53,474 nucleotides of DNA from an uncultured bacterium (GCA_938034905.1 CALHLF010000007.1:1-53474), one strand, 5' to 3'. Positions 1 to 8,422 are shown, numbered from the stretch's first letter. Translations and numbers: made by a program. Notes: a model not told the origin generated them from the sequence alone.

Positions 1-166
1 CTCATCTTTATAGAGGACATTACTTAGGATTATAGGAGAAGAGGATTATTTAATGACTTATAAAGAATCAAATAAGTTAGGAAAATAGAGTGATTTTCCA
101 CTGATTCCTAATGAATCAAGAGGGTTAATTTGTGAATGGAAGTAAATAATAAAATTTAAGATAATT
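1..166. other. Left-edge stretch without a supported gene
   Basis: No complete gene is visible. A short plus-strand open stretch ends in TAA near 143-145, and its last residues would read PNESRGLICEWK, which could be the tail of a gene fragment. It is preceded by an in-frame stop, so I do not call a gene. Confidence 0.4.
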
Positions 167-196
167 AAAAGCCCTAGAGAATATCCCAGGGCTTTT
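167..196. terminator. Bidirectional rho-independent terminator
   Basis: AAAAGCCCT (167-175) pairs with AGGGCTTTT (188-196) across a 12-base loop. The plus strand continues in T residues. The hairpin sits directly beyond the stop codon of the minus-strand permease that ends at 197, so it most likely terminates that operon. Confidence 0.75.
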
Positions 197-1039
197 TTAT
201 ACTCCAGATAAAGATCCTGCAAGAAGTCCCCTCATAAAAAATCTTCCAAGGAAGATATAAACTAAAAGAGGGGGTAAAGCTGTAAGCAGTGCTCCTGCCA
301 TCTGAATATTCCATTCTACAAAATAACTTCCTGCAAGGTTATTTAATGCTACAGTGATAGGCTGAACAGAAGGATTTGGGGCAACAACAAGTCCAAATAA
401 GAAATCATTCCATATTGATGTGAATTGCCAAATCATAACTACCGCAAATCCTGGCATGGAAACAGGGAAAATCACTCTTCTATAAATTCCTGCAAATCCT
501 GCACCATCAATTTTTGCAGCCTCTATTAATTCTGTGGGAATTGTAGCATAATAATTTCTAAAGATTAATGTAGTTATTGGAATTCCATAAACAGAGTGGA
601 CAAAAATTAAACCAGGAATTGATCCATATAATTTAGTTTTTTGAAGGACCTGAACTAATGGAATAAGGATACTTTGATATGGAATAAACATACCAAATAA
701 AAGTAAAGGAAAAATTATATCAGCCCCTTTAAATTTCCATTTGGTAAGAACATACCCATTTAAAGATCCTAAAAAAGCAGAGATTATAGTGGCTGGTATT
801 ACAAGATAAATACTATTCATAAAATTTTGGGAAAGGCCCCTTAAACCTCGAGATGGATTTCCTTTCCAAGCCTGAATAAAACTTTCAAAACTAAAATTTT
901 TTGGAAAATTCCACATTTCTCTCAAAGTTACTTCTGCAAAACTTTTAAAACTTGTTGTCAAAAGTATGTAAACAGGCATTAAATAAAAAACGGCAAAAAA
1001 GATAAGGATAATATAAAGGAGAATTCTTGATATTTTCAT
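197..1039 (-). CDS. Carbohydrate ABC transporter permease, MalG type (CUT1)
   Basis: Inner-membrane permease of a binding-protein-dependent sugar importer, 280 aa, the usual MalG size. It has an N-terminal transmembrane segment (about residues 5-28) and a core of further membrane helices. The EAA loop that docks the ATPase is clear: [21 protein letters not shown] near residues 172-192. The C-terminus ([14 protein letters not shown]) is typical of the family. The ATG overlaps the TAA of the upstream permease gene by one base, so the two are translationally coupled. The gene itself looks intact, but its two upstream partners, a MalF-type permease and a binding protein, are both damaged. This copy may therefore be a survivor in a dying operon. 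Substrate unknown. Confidence 0.9.
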   Translation of the reverse strand: MKISRILLYIILIFFAVFYLMPVYILLTTSFKSFAEVTLREMWNFPKNFSFESFIQAWKGNPSRGLRGLSQNFMNSIYLVIPATIISAFLGSLNGYVLTKWKFKGADIIFPLLLFGMFIPYQSILIPLVQVLQKTKLYGSIPGLIFVHSVYGIPITTLIFRNYYATIPTELIEAAKIDGAGFAGIYRRVIFPVSMPGFAVVMIWQFTSIWNDFLFGLVVAPNPSVQPITVALNNLAGSYFVEWNIQMAGALLTALPPLLVYIFLGRFFMRGLLAGSLSGV

Positions 1040-1941
1040 TATCTTTTAACCTCCACCCTTAAGCTGTATCTTAGATATGGTATTATCAGTACTGCAACAG
1101 AGATTAAAAGAATTATTGCAATACTTGCTCCTTGAGAAAAATAATTTCCTCTAAAAGTAGTATCATACATAAATAATGCAGGAACATCACATGAAAATCC
1201 AACACCACTTCCTGTCATGGCAAAAACTAAGTCAAATATTTTAAGAGAAATATGTCCTAAAACAATTATAGCTCCAAGGGTTATAGGACGGAGAAGGGGA
1301 AGAATAATATATCTATAAACCTCAAAAGTGCTGGCACCATCTACTTGGGCTGCCTCAAAAAGTTCTGTAGGAATTCACCTTATACCTGCAAGATACATTG
1401 CCATTACATATCCAGACATTTGCCAAACTGCTGCTATAACTACTGCTTTGATTCCTATTTTAGGATCGGTATACCATCCACTCTTTAAAAAGGAAAGCCC
1501 CAGTTTATCTAAAAGCATATTTATTCCTATGGATCCTTCTATCCCACCAGTCCCTGGATTTAATAGCCATCTCCAAACAACACCAGTAACTACAAAGGAT
1601 ATTGCCATGGGGAAAAGATAAATGTTTCTAAAGATATTTTCTCCTCTAATTTTTCTATCAACAAGAATTGCTAATAAAAGTCCAATAATAATTGAAGAAA
1701 TTAAAAATAAAGATGTAAATACAAGAGTATTTTTTAATGAGATCTGAAATCTATAATTTTGAAAAAGATCAATATAATTTCTAAATCCTACAAAGGTAAA
1801 GTCTGGGAAAATATCTCTCCAATTTACAAGGGAAACCCAGCCTGTCCATCCTATAAATCCATAAACAAAAATTGCTATTAAAATAATTGAAGGCAATATA
1901 AATAAAAAAGGAATAATCTTTTCTTTATCAATTTTCTTCAT
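1039..1941 (-). pseudogene. MalF-type sugar ABC permease with in-frame TGA
   Basis: The reading frame runs without shift from ATG at 1941 to TAA at 1041-1039, about 300 codons, the normal MalF length. One codon is TGA (minus strand 1377-1375, codon 189). It falls in the sequence AGIR-stop-IPTELFEAAQVDGAS, where relatives have Gly; a GGA to TGA change explains it. The stop precedes the EAA loop, so the 188-residue product would lack the ATPase contact and the last membrane helices and should not work. The rest of the frame past the stop is fully conserved in character (VYRYIILPLLRP, then two hydrophobic helices). The mutation must therefore be very recent, or a sequencing error, or the stop is read through. 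Other genes here use TGA as a normal stop. Confidence 0.85.
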
Positions 1942-1960
1942 CCTTTTCCCTCCAAAATAT

Positions 1961-1986
1961 AAAGGGGGAGATTTTTCTCCCCCTTT
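1961..1986 (-). terminator. Intercistronic hairpin after binding-protein gene
   Basis: AAAGGGGGAGA (1961-1971) and TCTCCCCCTTT (1976-1986) form a perfect 11-bp stem with a TTTT loop (read on plus). It lies between the binding-protein gene and the permease gene of the same operon. Such hairpins usually give partial termination or protect the 3' end of the binding-protein message, giving excess binding protein. Similar hairpins follow three other binding-protein genes in this window. Confidence 0.75.
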
Positions 1987-1989
1987 CTT

Positions 1990-3198
1990 TTACTGTTTTA
2001 CTCCTTGTTTTACTGCAACACTAACTAAGGCTTTTTGAGTAGTACTTACATTAGGAAATGCTACAAAGAGTGAAATCACATCTTTAAACTCTGTTACCCA
2101 TCCCTCAGATGCAGCTGCTCCATGCATTACACTGGGTACAATAGCATGTTTTAACCAATCGTCCATAGCTGATCTTTGATATTCTGGGAATTTTGTCTTA
2201 TCTACATCGGTTCTTGCAGGAATTGATCCTTTCTTAATATTAAATGCTTCTTGTCCTTCCTTTGAGCCTAATACTCTTAAAAATGCTATTACATTATCCC
2301 TATTCTTTACCCCCTTGGGAAGGCCGAAACTGTCTGATAAGGCATCAAATATCCCAGCATTTCCTGGGGCTAATACCCAACCAAAGTCTTTAAATCCCTT
2401 TGCATAGAAATATCCTACTGCCCAATCTCCCATAATATTCATTGCAGCTTTTCCTTCTACAATCAAAGCGCATGCCTCATCCCAAGTTCTTGCAGAATGA
2501 TCCGGATTTATATATGTTAGCATCTTTTTGAAGGTTTCTAAGGCATCAGTAACTTTAGGATCGGACCATTTTGTTTTTCCTGTCCAGAGTCCCTTATATC
2601 CTTCTGCACCTAATTTCCCAATTAAAACTGTTTCAAAGACATGAGCAGCTTCCCATCCATCCTTTGTTCCAAAGGCTAATGGAATAATTCCCTTTGCCTT
2701 TAATGTATCTGCTACTTTAAAGAATTCATCAAAAGTCTTTGGCGGTGTTAGTTTATTTTCTTCAAAAATCCTTTTGTTATACCAGAGAACATTTGCTCTA
2801 TGGATGTTTACTGGAACAGACCAGTAGTTTCCTCTATAGGAAACTATATCTAATATTCCCTTGGGCATTGTCTTGGTCCATCCTTCTTCTTTATATAAGA
2901 AGGTAATTGGTTCCATAAATCCTGTTTTTACCCAGGTATCAATTAACTCGTGCCCTGCATGGACCTGGAAAGTATCAGGAGGATCACCGCCAAGCATTCT
3001 TGTTTTTAAAACTGCCTTTGCTTGGGCTCCAGCACCACCAGCTACCGTTGCATTGATAATCTCTACTTCAGGATATTTTTTGTGGAAAATATCAAAGAGA
3101 GCTTGAAGACCTTCTGCTTCTCCACCTGCAGTCCACCAACTGAAAATTTCAAGTTTACCTTTAAGCTGAGCAAGAGAAGAGAAGCTTATTAAAAGGTT
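1990..3198 (-). pseudogene. Sugar ABC solute-binding protein lacking start and signal peptide
   Basis: Family 1 extracellular sugar-binding protein, about 400 residues of conserved mature sequence. Motifs include KLEIFSWWTAGG at the N-terminus and LGGDPPDTFQVHAGHELIDTW. The first ATG in frame (2997) lies about 65 codons inside the mature protein. Upstream the frame stays open only to 3198 (NLLISFSSLAQLKGK, the end of a signal peptide) and then meets TAA at 3201-3199. No start codon is available, and the lipophilic core of the signal peptide is truncated. The break lies about 20 bp from the plus-strand promoter of the sulfur genes, which suggests a deletion joined the two loci. A start at 2997 would give a cytoplasmic, N-truncated 335-aa product that could not serve as a binding protein. 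Confidence 0.8.
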
Positions 3199-3221
3199 TT
3201 ATCTTTTTTTTAAAAAAACCC

Positions 3222-3250
3222 TTGCATAATTTTGATTGTTTTGGTATAAT
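3222..3250 (+). promoter_or_regulatory. Sigma-70 type promoter of the sulfur module
   Basis: TTGCAT (3222-3227) and TATAAT (3245-3250) are separated by exactly 17 bp. Transcription should begin near 3257, leaving a leader of about 113 nt before the DUF39 gene. Confidence 0.75.
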
Positions 3251-3256
3251 TCCAAA

Positions 3257-3370
3257 TCAAATTTTTATATTAAAGGAGGTGATGAAAGTGATATGGATCA
3301 TGCCTTGCCCGAAGAGGGCGGTTCATAGCAATAAACATAATAAAAATTTTGAAGATAAGGAGGTTAAAAG
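3257..3370 (+). promoter_or_regulatory. Leader RNA of the DUF39 operon with hairpin and possible leader peptide
   Basis: The leader holds a GC-rich hairpin, GCCC (3307-3310) and GGGC (3316-3319) with loop GAAGA, extended by AUG/CAU pairing at 3300-3302 and 3324-3326. This GC-rich element stands out from its AT-rich surroundings. A strong ribosome site (AAAGGAGG, about 3273-3280) precedes a GTG 8 nt later. A reading frame from there begins M-I-W-I-M-P-C-P-K and runs past the start of the DUF39 gene to stop at 3431. Met and Cys near its start would suit attenuation by sulfur amino acids. The leader does not match any riboswitch consensus that I can recall. Confidence 0.45.
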
Positions 3371-4594
3371 ATGGCAAAGACCATTGAGGAAATTAATGAG
3401 AAGATTCGCCAGGGTAAGGCAGTGGTGGTGACTGCTGAGGAGATGATTGATATTGTTAGGGAGAAGGGGGTGGAAAAAGCAGCAAAGGAAGTAGATGTAG
3501 TGACTACTGGTACTTTTGGAATGATGTGTTCTTCTGGTATTTACTTTAATATTGGACATACAAAACCAAGAATTAAACTAGGAGGAGGAAAGGTATATCT
3601 AAATAATGTTCCTGCATATGCAGGTTATGCTGCAGTTGATATATTCTTAGGTGCCACAGCCCTTCCCGAAGATGATCCTCGAAATAGATACTACCCTGGA
3701 AAATTCCCCTATGGTGGAGCCCATGTAATTGAGGAGTTAGTAGCAGGAAAGGATATATTACTAACTGCTACAGCATATGGAACCGACTGCTATCCAAGAA
3801 AATTTTTATCTGCATATATAAATATAAATGATCTAAATGAAGCAGTACTTTTTAATGTAAGAAATGCCTATCAAAATTATAATGTAGCAGTGAACTTATC
3901 AAATAGGACCATCTATACATATCTTGGAATGTTAAAACCAAACTTAGGTAATGCAAATTACTGCTCTGCAGGACAATTGTCTCCACTTCTTAATGATCCC
4001 TTCTATAAAACCATTGGAATAGGTACAAGAATATTCTTGGGAGGAGGAATTGGATATATTATATGGCAGGGAACTCAACATGATCCCTCGGCAATAAGGG
4101 GAGAAAACGGAGTTCCTAAAAGAGGTGCAGGAACTATTGCAGTAATTGGAGACCTAAAACAAATGAGTCCAAGCTGGTTAAAAGGGGCAAGTATCATTGG
4201 TTATGGGGTATCTTTAGCCGTTGGTATTGGAGTACCTATCCCCATATTGGATGAAGAAATTGCCTCTTATACCTCAGTTAAAGATGAGGATATATATGCT
4301 CCTATAGTGGATTATAGTTCTTCTTATCCCAATAGGGAACCAGAAGTTATAGGAGAAGTTAGCTATAAGGAATTGAGAAGTGGAGAGATAGAAATCTTAG
4401 GGAAAAAGGTTCCTACAAATCCCCTCTCCAGTTATGCAAAGGCAAGAGAGATTGCAAATATATTAAAAGAATGGATAAAGGAAGGAAAGTTTTTGTTAAC
4501 AAAGCCTTCTGCTCCTATTCCCGGACCAGAATCAGGAGTTAGATTTAAACCCTTTTCTGGAAAAGAACTGAAGGAGGAGGTTGGTTCCAGATGA
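3371..4594 (+). CDS. DUF39 / COG1900 homocysteine biosynthesis protein
   Basis: 407 aa. It resembles the family that, in methanogens, converts aspartate semialdehyde to homocysteine using a protein-bound persulfide (the MA1821 type). The N-terminal region carries VVTTGTFGMMCSSGIYFNIGH with Cys at residue 53, and ATAYGTDCYPRKF holds a second Cys near residue 140. These are candidate sulfur carriers. Gly-rich segments (LGGGKVYLNNVPAYAG, FLGGGIGYI) are typical. The start ATG has an AAGGAGG site 7-8 nt upstream. The stop overlaps the next gene by 4 nt (ATGA), and that gene encodes the NIL-ferredoxin partner known from the same system. The enzyme would let the cell assimilate sulfide directly into homocysteine without acylated homoserine. 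Function is inferred from family and context. Confidence 0.88.
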   Translation: MAKTIEEINEKIRQGKAVVVTAEEMIDIVREKGVEKAAKEVDVVTTGTFGMMCSSGIYFNIGHTKPRIKLGGGKVYLNNVPAYAGYAAVDIFLGATALPEDDPRNRYYPGKFPYGGAHVIEELVAGKDILLTATAYGTDCYPRKFLSAYININDLNEAVLFNVRNAYQNYNVAVNLSNRTIYTYLGMLKPNLGNANYCSAGQLSPLLNDPFYKTIGIGTRIFLGGGIGYIIWQGTQHDPSAIRGENGVPKRGAGTIAVIGDLKQMSPSWLKGASIIGYGVSLAVGIGVPIPILDEEIASYTSVKDEDIYAPIVDYSSSYPNREPEVIGEVSYKELRSGEIEILGKKVPTNPLSSYAKAREIANILKEWIKEGKFLLTKPSAPIPGPESGVRFKPFSGKELKEEVGSR

Positions 4595-5004
4595 GAACTG
4601 AAAGAGTAGTTTTACATTTTCCAAAACATTTAGCAGATAAGCCAGTAATAGTTAATCTGGTCCGGAAATTTGATTTGGATTTTAATATATTGAAAGCAAC
4701 CATAACCCCTGATGAAGAGGGAGTTATGGTCTTAGAAATCACTGGAGAGGAGGAGAATTTTCAAAAGGGGATACAATATTTAAAGGAATTAGAGATAAAG
4801 ATTCAACCTCTATCACAGGATGTAATATGGAATGAGACAAGATGTACTCACTGTCTCTATTGTGTTAGTTATTGTCCTACAAAAGCATTACAAAGGGATG
4901 AAGAAACATATTTAGTAAAATTTGATCCTCAGAAATGTATTGCTTGTGGTATTTGCGTAGATATATGTCCCTATAAAGCTATGGAGATAAGATTGGTAGT
5001 TTAA
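4591..5004 (+). CDS. NIL-domain ferredoxin (homocysteine biosynthesis partner)
   Basis: 137 aa. Residues about 1-75 form a NIL domain (ERVVLHFPKHLADKPVIVNLVRKF, MVLEITGEEE), a small ACT-like fold also found in methionine importers. Residues about 80-135 form a two-cluster ferredoxin with motifs CTHCLYCVSYCP and CIACGICVDICP, that is, eight Cys for two 4Fe-4S clusters. It is translationally coupled to the DUF39 gene by an ATGA overlap. In methanogens this fusion (the MA1822 type) is the redox partner of the DUF39 enzyme, probably reducing a disulfide or persulfide there. Its stop overlaps the convergent ktrA stop by 4 bp. Confidence 0.9.
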   Translation: MRTERVVLHFPKHLADKPVIVNLVRKFDLDFNILKATITPDEEGVMVLEITGEEENFQKGIQYLKELEIKIQPLSQDVIWNETRCTHCLYCVSYCPTKALQRDEETYLVKFDPQKCIACGICVDICPYKAMEIRLVV

Positions 5005-5699
5005 ATATTTTCTACCATAAGAAGTTTATTTAAAGAATCCAAGGTCCCTACTATATAAAGAATATCTTCTGCCTCTATTCTTTCATCGGGGTGGGGATTG
5101 ATAATTATATCTCCACCTCGATGAATTGCTAAAATATTAAGACTGTATTTTCTTCTTAATTGTAAATCCTCTAAAGTCTTTCCTACAAGATGAGGACTTG
5201 TTTTTACTTCAAAGATTTTTACATTAGCAGAAAGCTCCATAAAATCAATTATATTAGGGACTACTAATCTTTGAGCAAGAAGTTCCCCACTTTCTTTTTC
5301 GGGAAATACCACCAAATCTGCACCAATTTTTTCTAAGATCTTCCCATGGGCATCATTTACAGCTTTTGCAACTACATATTTTACCCCTAATTCTTTTACC
5401 AATAAGGTTGCCAGCACTGAAGATTGAATATCATTAGCTATAGCAATAATTACTACATCTGAATTTTGAACGCCTGCATCTCTAAGAGCATTAATATTTG
5501 TAGCATTGGCAACCTTTGCAAAGGATACATAGTCCTTTAATTCTTCTACTTTTTTCTCATCCTCATCAATAGCTAAAACAGAACATCCAAGCCTTTCTAA
5601 TGTTATTGCAACAGAAGTACCAAACCTACCTAATCCAATTACGGTGAATTGGTAAAATCTTTCCTTTGTAAGACCCATTTTATAAAAGAAAGACTTCAT
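5001..5699 (-). CDS. ktrA: KtrA/TrkA-type potassium uptake regulator
   Basis: 232 aa cytoplasmic gating subunit of a Ktr/Trk potassium channel. An RCK-N Rossmann domain starts at about residue 18 with VIGLGRFGTSVAITLERLG, followed by acidic ID at the end of beta-2, which suits NAD(H) or adenine nucleotide binding. The RCK-C domain occupies about residues 150-230 (VKTSPHLVGKTLEDLQLRRKY, ADILYIVGTLDSL). ktrB lies immediately upstream, and its TAA abuts this ATG with no gap, so the pair forms one unit. Both genes run opposite to the sulfur genes on either side. The symbol reflects family membership; trkA would be equally acceptable. Confidence 0.9.
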   Translation of the reverse strand: MKSFFYKMGLTKERFYQFTVIGLGRFGTSVAITLERLGCSVLAIDEDEKKVEELKDYVSFAKVANATNINALRDAGVQNSDVVIIAIANDIQSSVLATLLVKELGVKYVVAKAVNDAHGKILEKIGADLVVFPEKESGELLAQRLVVPNIIDFMELSANVKIFEVKTSPHLVGKTLEDLQLRRKYSLNILAIHRGGDIIINPHPDERIEAEDILYIVGTLDSLNKLLMVENI

Positions 5700-7055
5700 T
5701 TATCCCACACTCACCTCCTCTGTAGGATAGTCTATTAATTTTTTATGGTTTATTGAAGAAAGAAGAGCTAAACCTGCAGTTACGGTTCCTACTCTCCCTA
5801 AAAACATTGTTAAAATGATTACAATTCTACCAAAAGAAGAAAGCTCTGAAGTTATTCCTGTGGATAATCCCACTGTTCCAAAGGCAGATACAACTTCAAA
5901 TAACATTTTTAAGGGTTCAAAGGGTTCTGTTAAAAGTAATAAAAACCAAGAGGTTAGAACTAAAACTAAGGAGAAGAAAAAAACTGCCCAAGCTCTTTTA
6001 ACAGTTTCCCAATTAAGACTTCTGTTTTTGAAATGTACATGTTTTCTTTCTAAGATAATTGTAAATACACTTAATAAAAGAATTAGAAAAGTGACAGTTT
6101 TTATTCCTCCTCCTGTTCCTCCTGGAGATGCTCCAATAAACATTAGAATAATTAAAAATAACCATGTAGCAGGTCTCATCTCTTTAATGTTTAAAGTGTT
6201 AAATCCAGCAGTTCTTGGTGTTACACTTTGGAAATAAGAGCCTAATATTTTTCCTCTCCAAGAGAGGGATTTTAGAACATTATTATATTCTAAAATAAAG
6301 ATTAAAATCGTTCCAAAGATAATTAAAAATAAAGTAGTAAATAAAGCTGCCTTTGAATGAAGGGATAGATGATTTTTCTTCTTAGTAAGTTTTTGATAAA
6401 TATCATATATAACAAAAAAGCCAATTCCACCTATTATTATTAATGAAGTTACAGTAAGATTCAATTGAAGGTGATCTACATATTGGGTGAAACTTTTGAA
6501 TCCTCCAAGAAGATCAAATCCTGCATTACAAAAAGCAGATACAGAATGAAAAATTGCAAATTTTACTGCTTTAATAAAGGGATATTCTCTTATAAAGATA
6601 GTAAATAAAGAAAGTGCTCCAATTCCTTCAAATATGAGAACTGTTAATAAAACGCCCTTTAAAAAGCCAATTATTCCCCTTATGGATAAAGTATTTAAGG
6701 AAAATTGAAGCATTATCCGATCTCTTAAAGGAATTCTCCTATTTAAAAGAACCATTAAAGAGGTCACAAGAGCTATGTAACTTAATCCTCCAATCTGAAT
6801 TAGCCCCATAATGACTAAATGTCCAAAATGAGACCAATAGGTTCCTGTATCTACCACCACAAGACCTGTAACACAAGTGGCAGAAGTAGCAGTAAATAAG
6901 GCAGTTAAAGGATCAGTAAATCTTCTACTGTTAGAGGAGATGGGAAGCATTAATAGAAAAGTTCCAGCAAGAATTATAATTAAAAAACTACGAATAAAAA
7001 ACCACGCAGGATTATTTCTCCGGAAGGGAAATATTCCTTGCTCTAAAATATCCAT
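5700..7055 (-). CDS. ktrB: KtrB/TrkH-type potassium uptake membrane subunit
   Basis: 451 aa integral membrane protein that forms the potassium pathway. Four pore-loop repeats are visible: TSATCVTGLVVVDTG, SAFCNAGFDLLGG, SVTPRTAGFNTLN and SAFGTVGLSTGIT. Each has the single conserved filter Gly typical of the Trk/Ktr/HKT superfamily. The length fits KtrB (about 450 aa) better than the longer TrkH. It begins MDILEQGIFPFRRNNPAWFFIRSF and is followed without spacing by ktrA. Confidence 0.93.
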   Translation of the reverse strand: MDILEQGIFPFRRNNPAWFFIRSFLIIILAGTFLLMLPISSNSRRFTDPLTALFTATSATCVTGLVVVDTGTYWSHFGHLVIMGLIQIGGLSYIALVTSLMVLLNRRIPLRDRIMLQFSLNTLSIRGIIGFLKGVLLTVLIFEGIGALSLFTIFIREYPFIKAVKFAIFHSVSAFCNAGFDLLGGFKSFTQYVDHLQLNLTVTSLIIIGGIGFFVIYDIYQKLTKKKNHLSLHSKAALFTTLFLIIFGTILIFILEYNNVLKSLSWRGKILGSYFQSVTPRTAGFNTLNIKEMRPATWLFLIILMFIGASPGGTGGGIKTVTFLILLLSVFTIILERKHVHFKNRSLNWETVKRAWAVFFFSLVLVLTSWFLLLLTEPFEPLKMLFEVVSAFGTVGLSTGITSELSSFGRIVIILTMFLGRVGTVTAGLALLSSINHKKLIDYPTEEVSVG

Positions 7056-7135
7056 AAAATTAATTTATTTTAAATTGCACCTCTTTTCTATATAATAATA
7101 AAGAACGATAGTAATTTTATTACTGTAAATTTAAA
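7056..7135. promoter_or_regulatory. Divergent promoter region with inverted repeat
   Basis: This 80-bp gap separates ktrB (minus) from the UPF0280 gene (plus). A TATAAT box lies at 7091-7096. AGTAAT and ATTACT (7110-7124) form a perfect 6-bp inverted repeat around TTT, 11 nt before the UPF0280 ATG. No Shine-Dalgarno site precedes that ATG, so the repeat may act as an RNA hairpin or an operator. Confidence 0.4.
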
Positions 7136-7864
7136 ATGTCAAATGAATACATAAAAAGAGAATATAGAAAATATATGAAGGCTGATGATCTTATAGGATT
7201 TCCTGTAAAGATTAAGGAAAGTGATCTTTATATTTTGGCAGAAAAGGATTTAGAAAAAGAAACAAGAAAGGTTTTAGAATATTATAGGAATCAGATAGAG
7301 GAATATATAAAAGAAGATCCCTTATTTTATATAACTTTAGAACCTCATAATGTTTTACCATCTGCTCCTAAAATTGTGAGGGAGATGTCCCATTGGACGA
7401 GAAAGGCAGGAGTTGGTCCTATGGCAGGAGTGGCAGGAGCTATAGCAGAATTTGTGGGGAGGGATTTGCTGAAATTTTCTCCTCAAGTTATAATCGAAAA
7501 TGGAGGAGATATATTTCTAAGCAGTAAAAGGGAAAGAGTAGTATCCATTTTTGCAGGAGAATCTATATGGAGTAATAAATTGGGAATCTTAATTCCTCCC
7601 TCTCAACATTTAGGGATATGTACTTCTTCGGGTACGGTAGGACCATCTTTAAGCTTCGGAAGAGCAGATGCAGTGGTGATTATTTCTAATTCTACGATTT
7701 TTGCTGATGCTTTGGCAACAGCTGTAGGAAATATGATCCAAAAACCTGAGGATATAGAGTTAGGTATCGAATATGCAAAGGGATTTTCTGAAGTTTACGA
7801 AATAATAATAATTATGGGAGAACATTTAGGAATTTGGGGTAGATATGAAGTAATAAAAATTTAG
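7136..7864 (+). CDS. UPF0280 / COG2122 family protein (ApbE-like)
   Basis: 242 aa. It matches the UPF0280 family, distantly related to the FAD:protein FMN transferase ApbE. Typical segments are HWTRKAGVGPMAGVAGAIAEFVG (about residues 83-105), VIIENGGDIFL, GICTSSGTVGPSLSFGRADAV and FADALATAVGNMI. In methanogens a COG2122 protein (the MA1715 type) supports efficient sulfide use by the DUF39/NIL-ferredoxin homocysteine route. Finding it 2 kb from those two genes supports the same role here. The biochemical reaction is not known to me. The start lacks a clear ribosome-binding site but is the first in-frame ATG. Confidence 0.85.
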   Translation: MSNEYIKREYRKYMKADDLIGFPVKIKESDLYILAEKDLEKETRKVLEYYRNQIEEYIKEDPLFYITLEPHNVLPSAPKIVREMSHWTRKAGVGPMAGVAGAIAEFVGRDLLKFSPQVIIENGGDIFLSSKRERVVSIFAGESIWSNKLGILIPPSQHLGICTSSGTVGPSLSFGRADAVVIISNSTIFADALATAVGNMIQKPEDIELGIEYAKGFSEVYEIIIIMGEHLGIWGRYEVIKI

Positions 7865-7885
7865 GGGAGAAGAAGATTCTCCCCT
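7863..7885. terminator. Bidirectional terminator between convergent genes
   Basis: AGGGGAGAA (7863-7871) pairs with TTCTCCCCT (7877-7885) around GAAGA, a 9-bp perfect stem. It overlaps the end of the UPF0280 gene and abuts the stop of the convergent gene at 7886. T-rich sequence follows on the minus strand. Confidence 0.7.
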
Positions 7886-8422
7886 TTAAACTATCTCAAT
7901 TAAAACCTGAGTATTTTCCTCTTCTACATTAATATCTACAATTTTCCCTTTAAAATCTGGATCGTTTATAATGGTTTCAATTTCTTCTGGAGATATATCT
8001 ATTTTATTTCCATATTCCTTTCCATATTTACTTGCTAATTTCAATCCCCATCTCAACAATGATAGAGGAAGCATTATATTTACTTTTGTCTTTCCATTTT
8101 CTACAATATTTACCTTTAAAAATCTCTTTTCTCTTTCTAAATTTTCATCTATTTTTTTTAATAATTCCTCTGCTTCCTCTGCTTTTATCTTTCCCTCCTC
8201 CACAAGTCTTAATATTCTAAACCTCTCCTCCCTCATTTTTTTTCTCCTCCTTAAGAGATTTTCTCTTTTGTAATAACTATAGAGAAGTCTAAAGCCAATA
8301 TATATAAAAATAAGGGGCCAAAATTTCCAAAGCTCTCCCAATATTGGATATCCAAAATATTTGGCTATTAAGGATACACCTAAAATAATTAAGAATACTC
8401 CTAAAATAGCTCGAAAGGACAT
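7886..8422 (-). CDS. Small membrane protein with SHOCT-like motif
   Basis: 178 aa, not assigned to a characterised family. Two membrane segments lie near the N-terminus (about residues 5-24 and 33-50), in a pattern like the LiaF/YvqF-type transmembrane domain. A strongly basic stretch follows (KRENLLRRRKKMREER), then RLVEEGKIKAEEAEELLKKI (about 71-90). That element resembles the short SHOCT-like motif seen in membrane-stress proteins. The C-terminal half is soluble and mixed alpha/beta. It follows the DUF2089 regulator gene with the stop (TAA) directly abutting this ATG. Probably an envelope-associated product controlled by or modulating that regulator. Confidence 0.65.
   Translation of the reverse strand: MSFRAILGVFLIILGVSLIAKYFGYPILGELWKFWPLIFIYIGFRLLYSYYKRENLLRRRKKMREERFRILRLVEEGKIKAEEAEELLKKIDENLEREKRFLKVNIVENGKTKVNIMLPLSLLRWGLKLASKYGKEYGNKIDISPEEIETIINDPDFKGKIVDINVEEENTQVLIEIV

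Noticed and set aside
1375-1377. UGA recoded as an amino acid (as in some uncultured phyla where UGA means Gly)
   Set aside because: TGA ends several intact genes in the window with tight overlap, for example the DUF39 gene (4592-4594) and rbsA (43918-43920). A general recoding is therefore excluded.
3222-3431. A 69-codon frame starting at 3222
   Set aside because: Its ATG lies upstream of the predicted transcription start. Only the part from the GTG with a good ribosome site could be translated, so I treat it as a possible leader peptide, not a gene.
5815-6237. 140-codon plus-strand frame inside ktrB
   Set aside because: It is antisense to conserved pore-loop coding sequence and has no ribosome site or recognisable domain.
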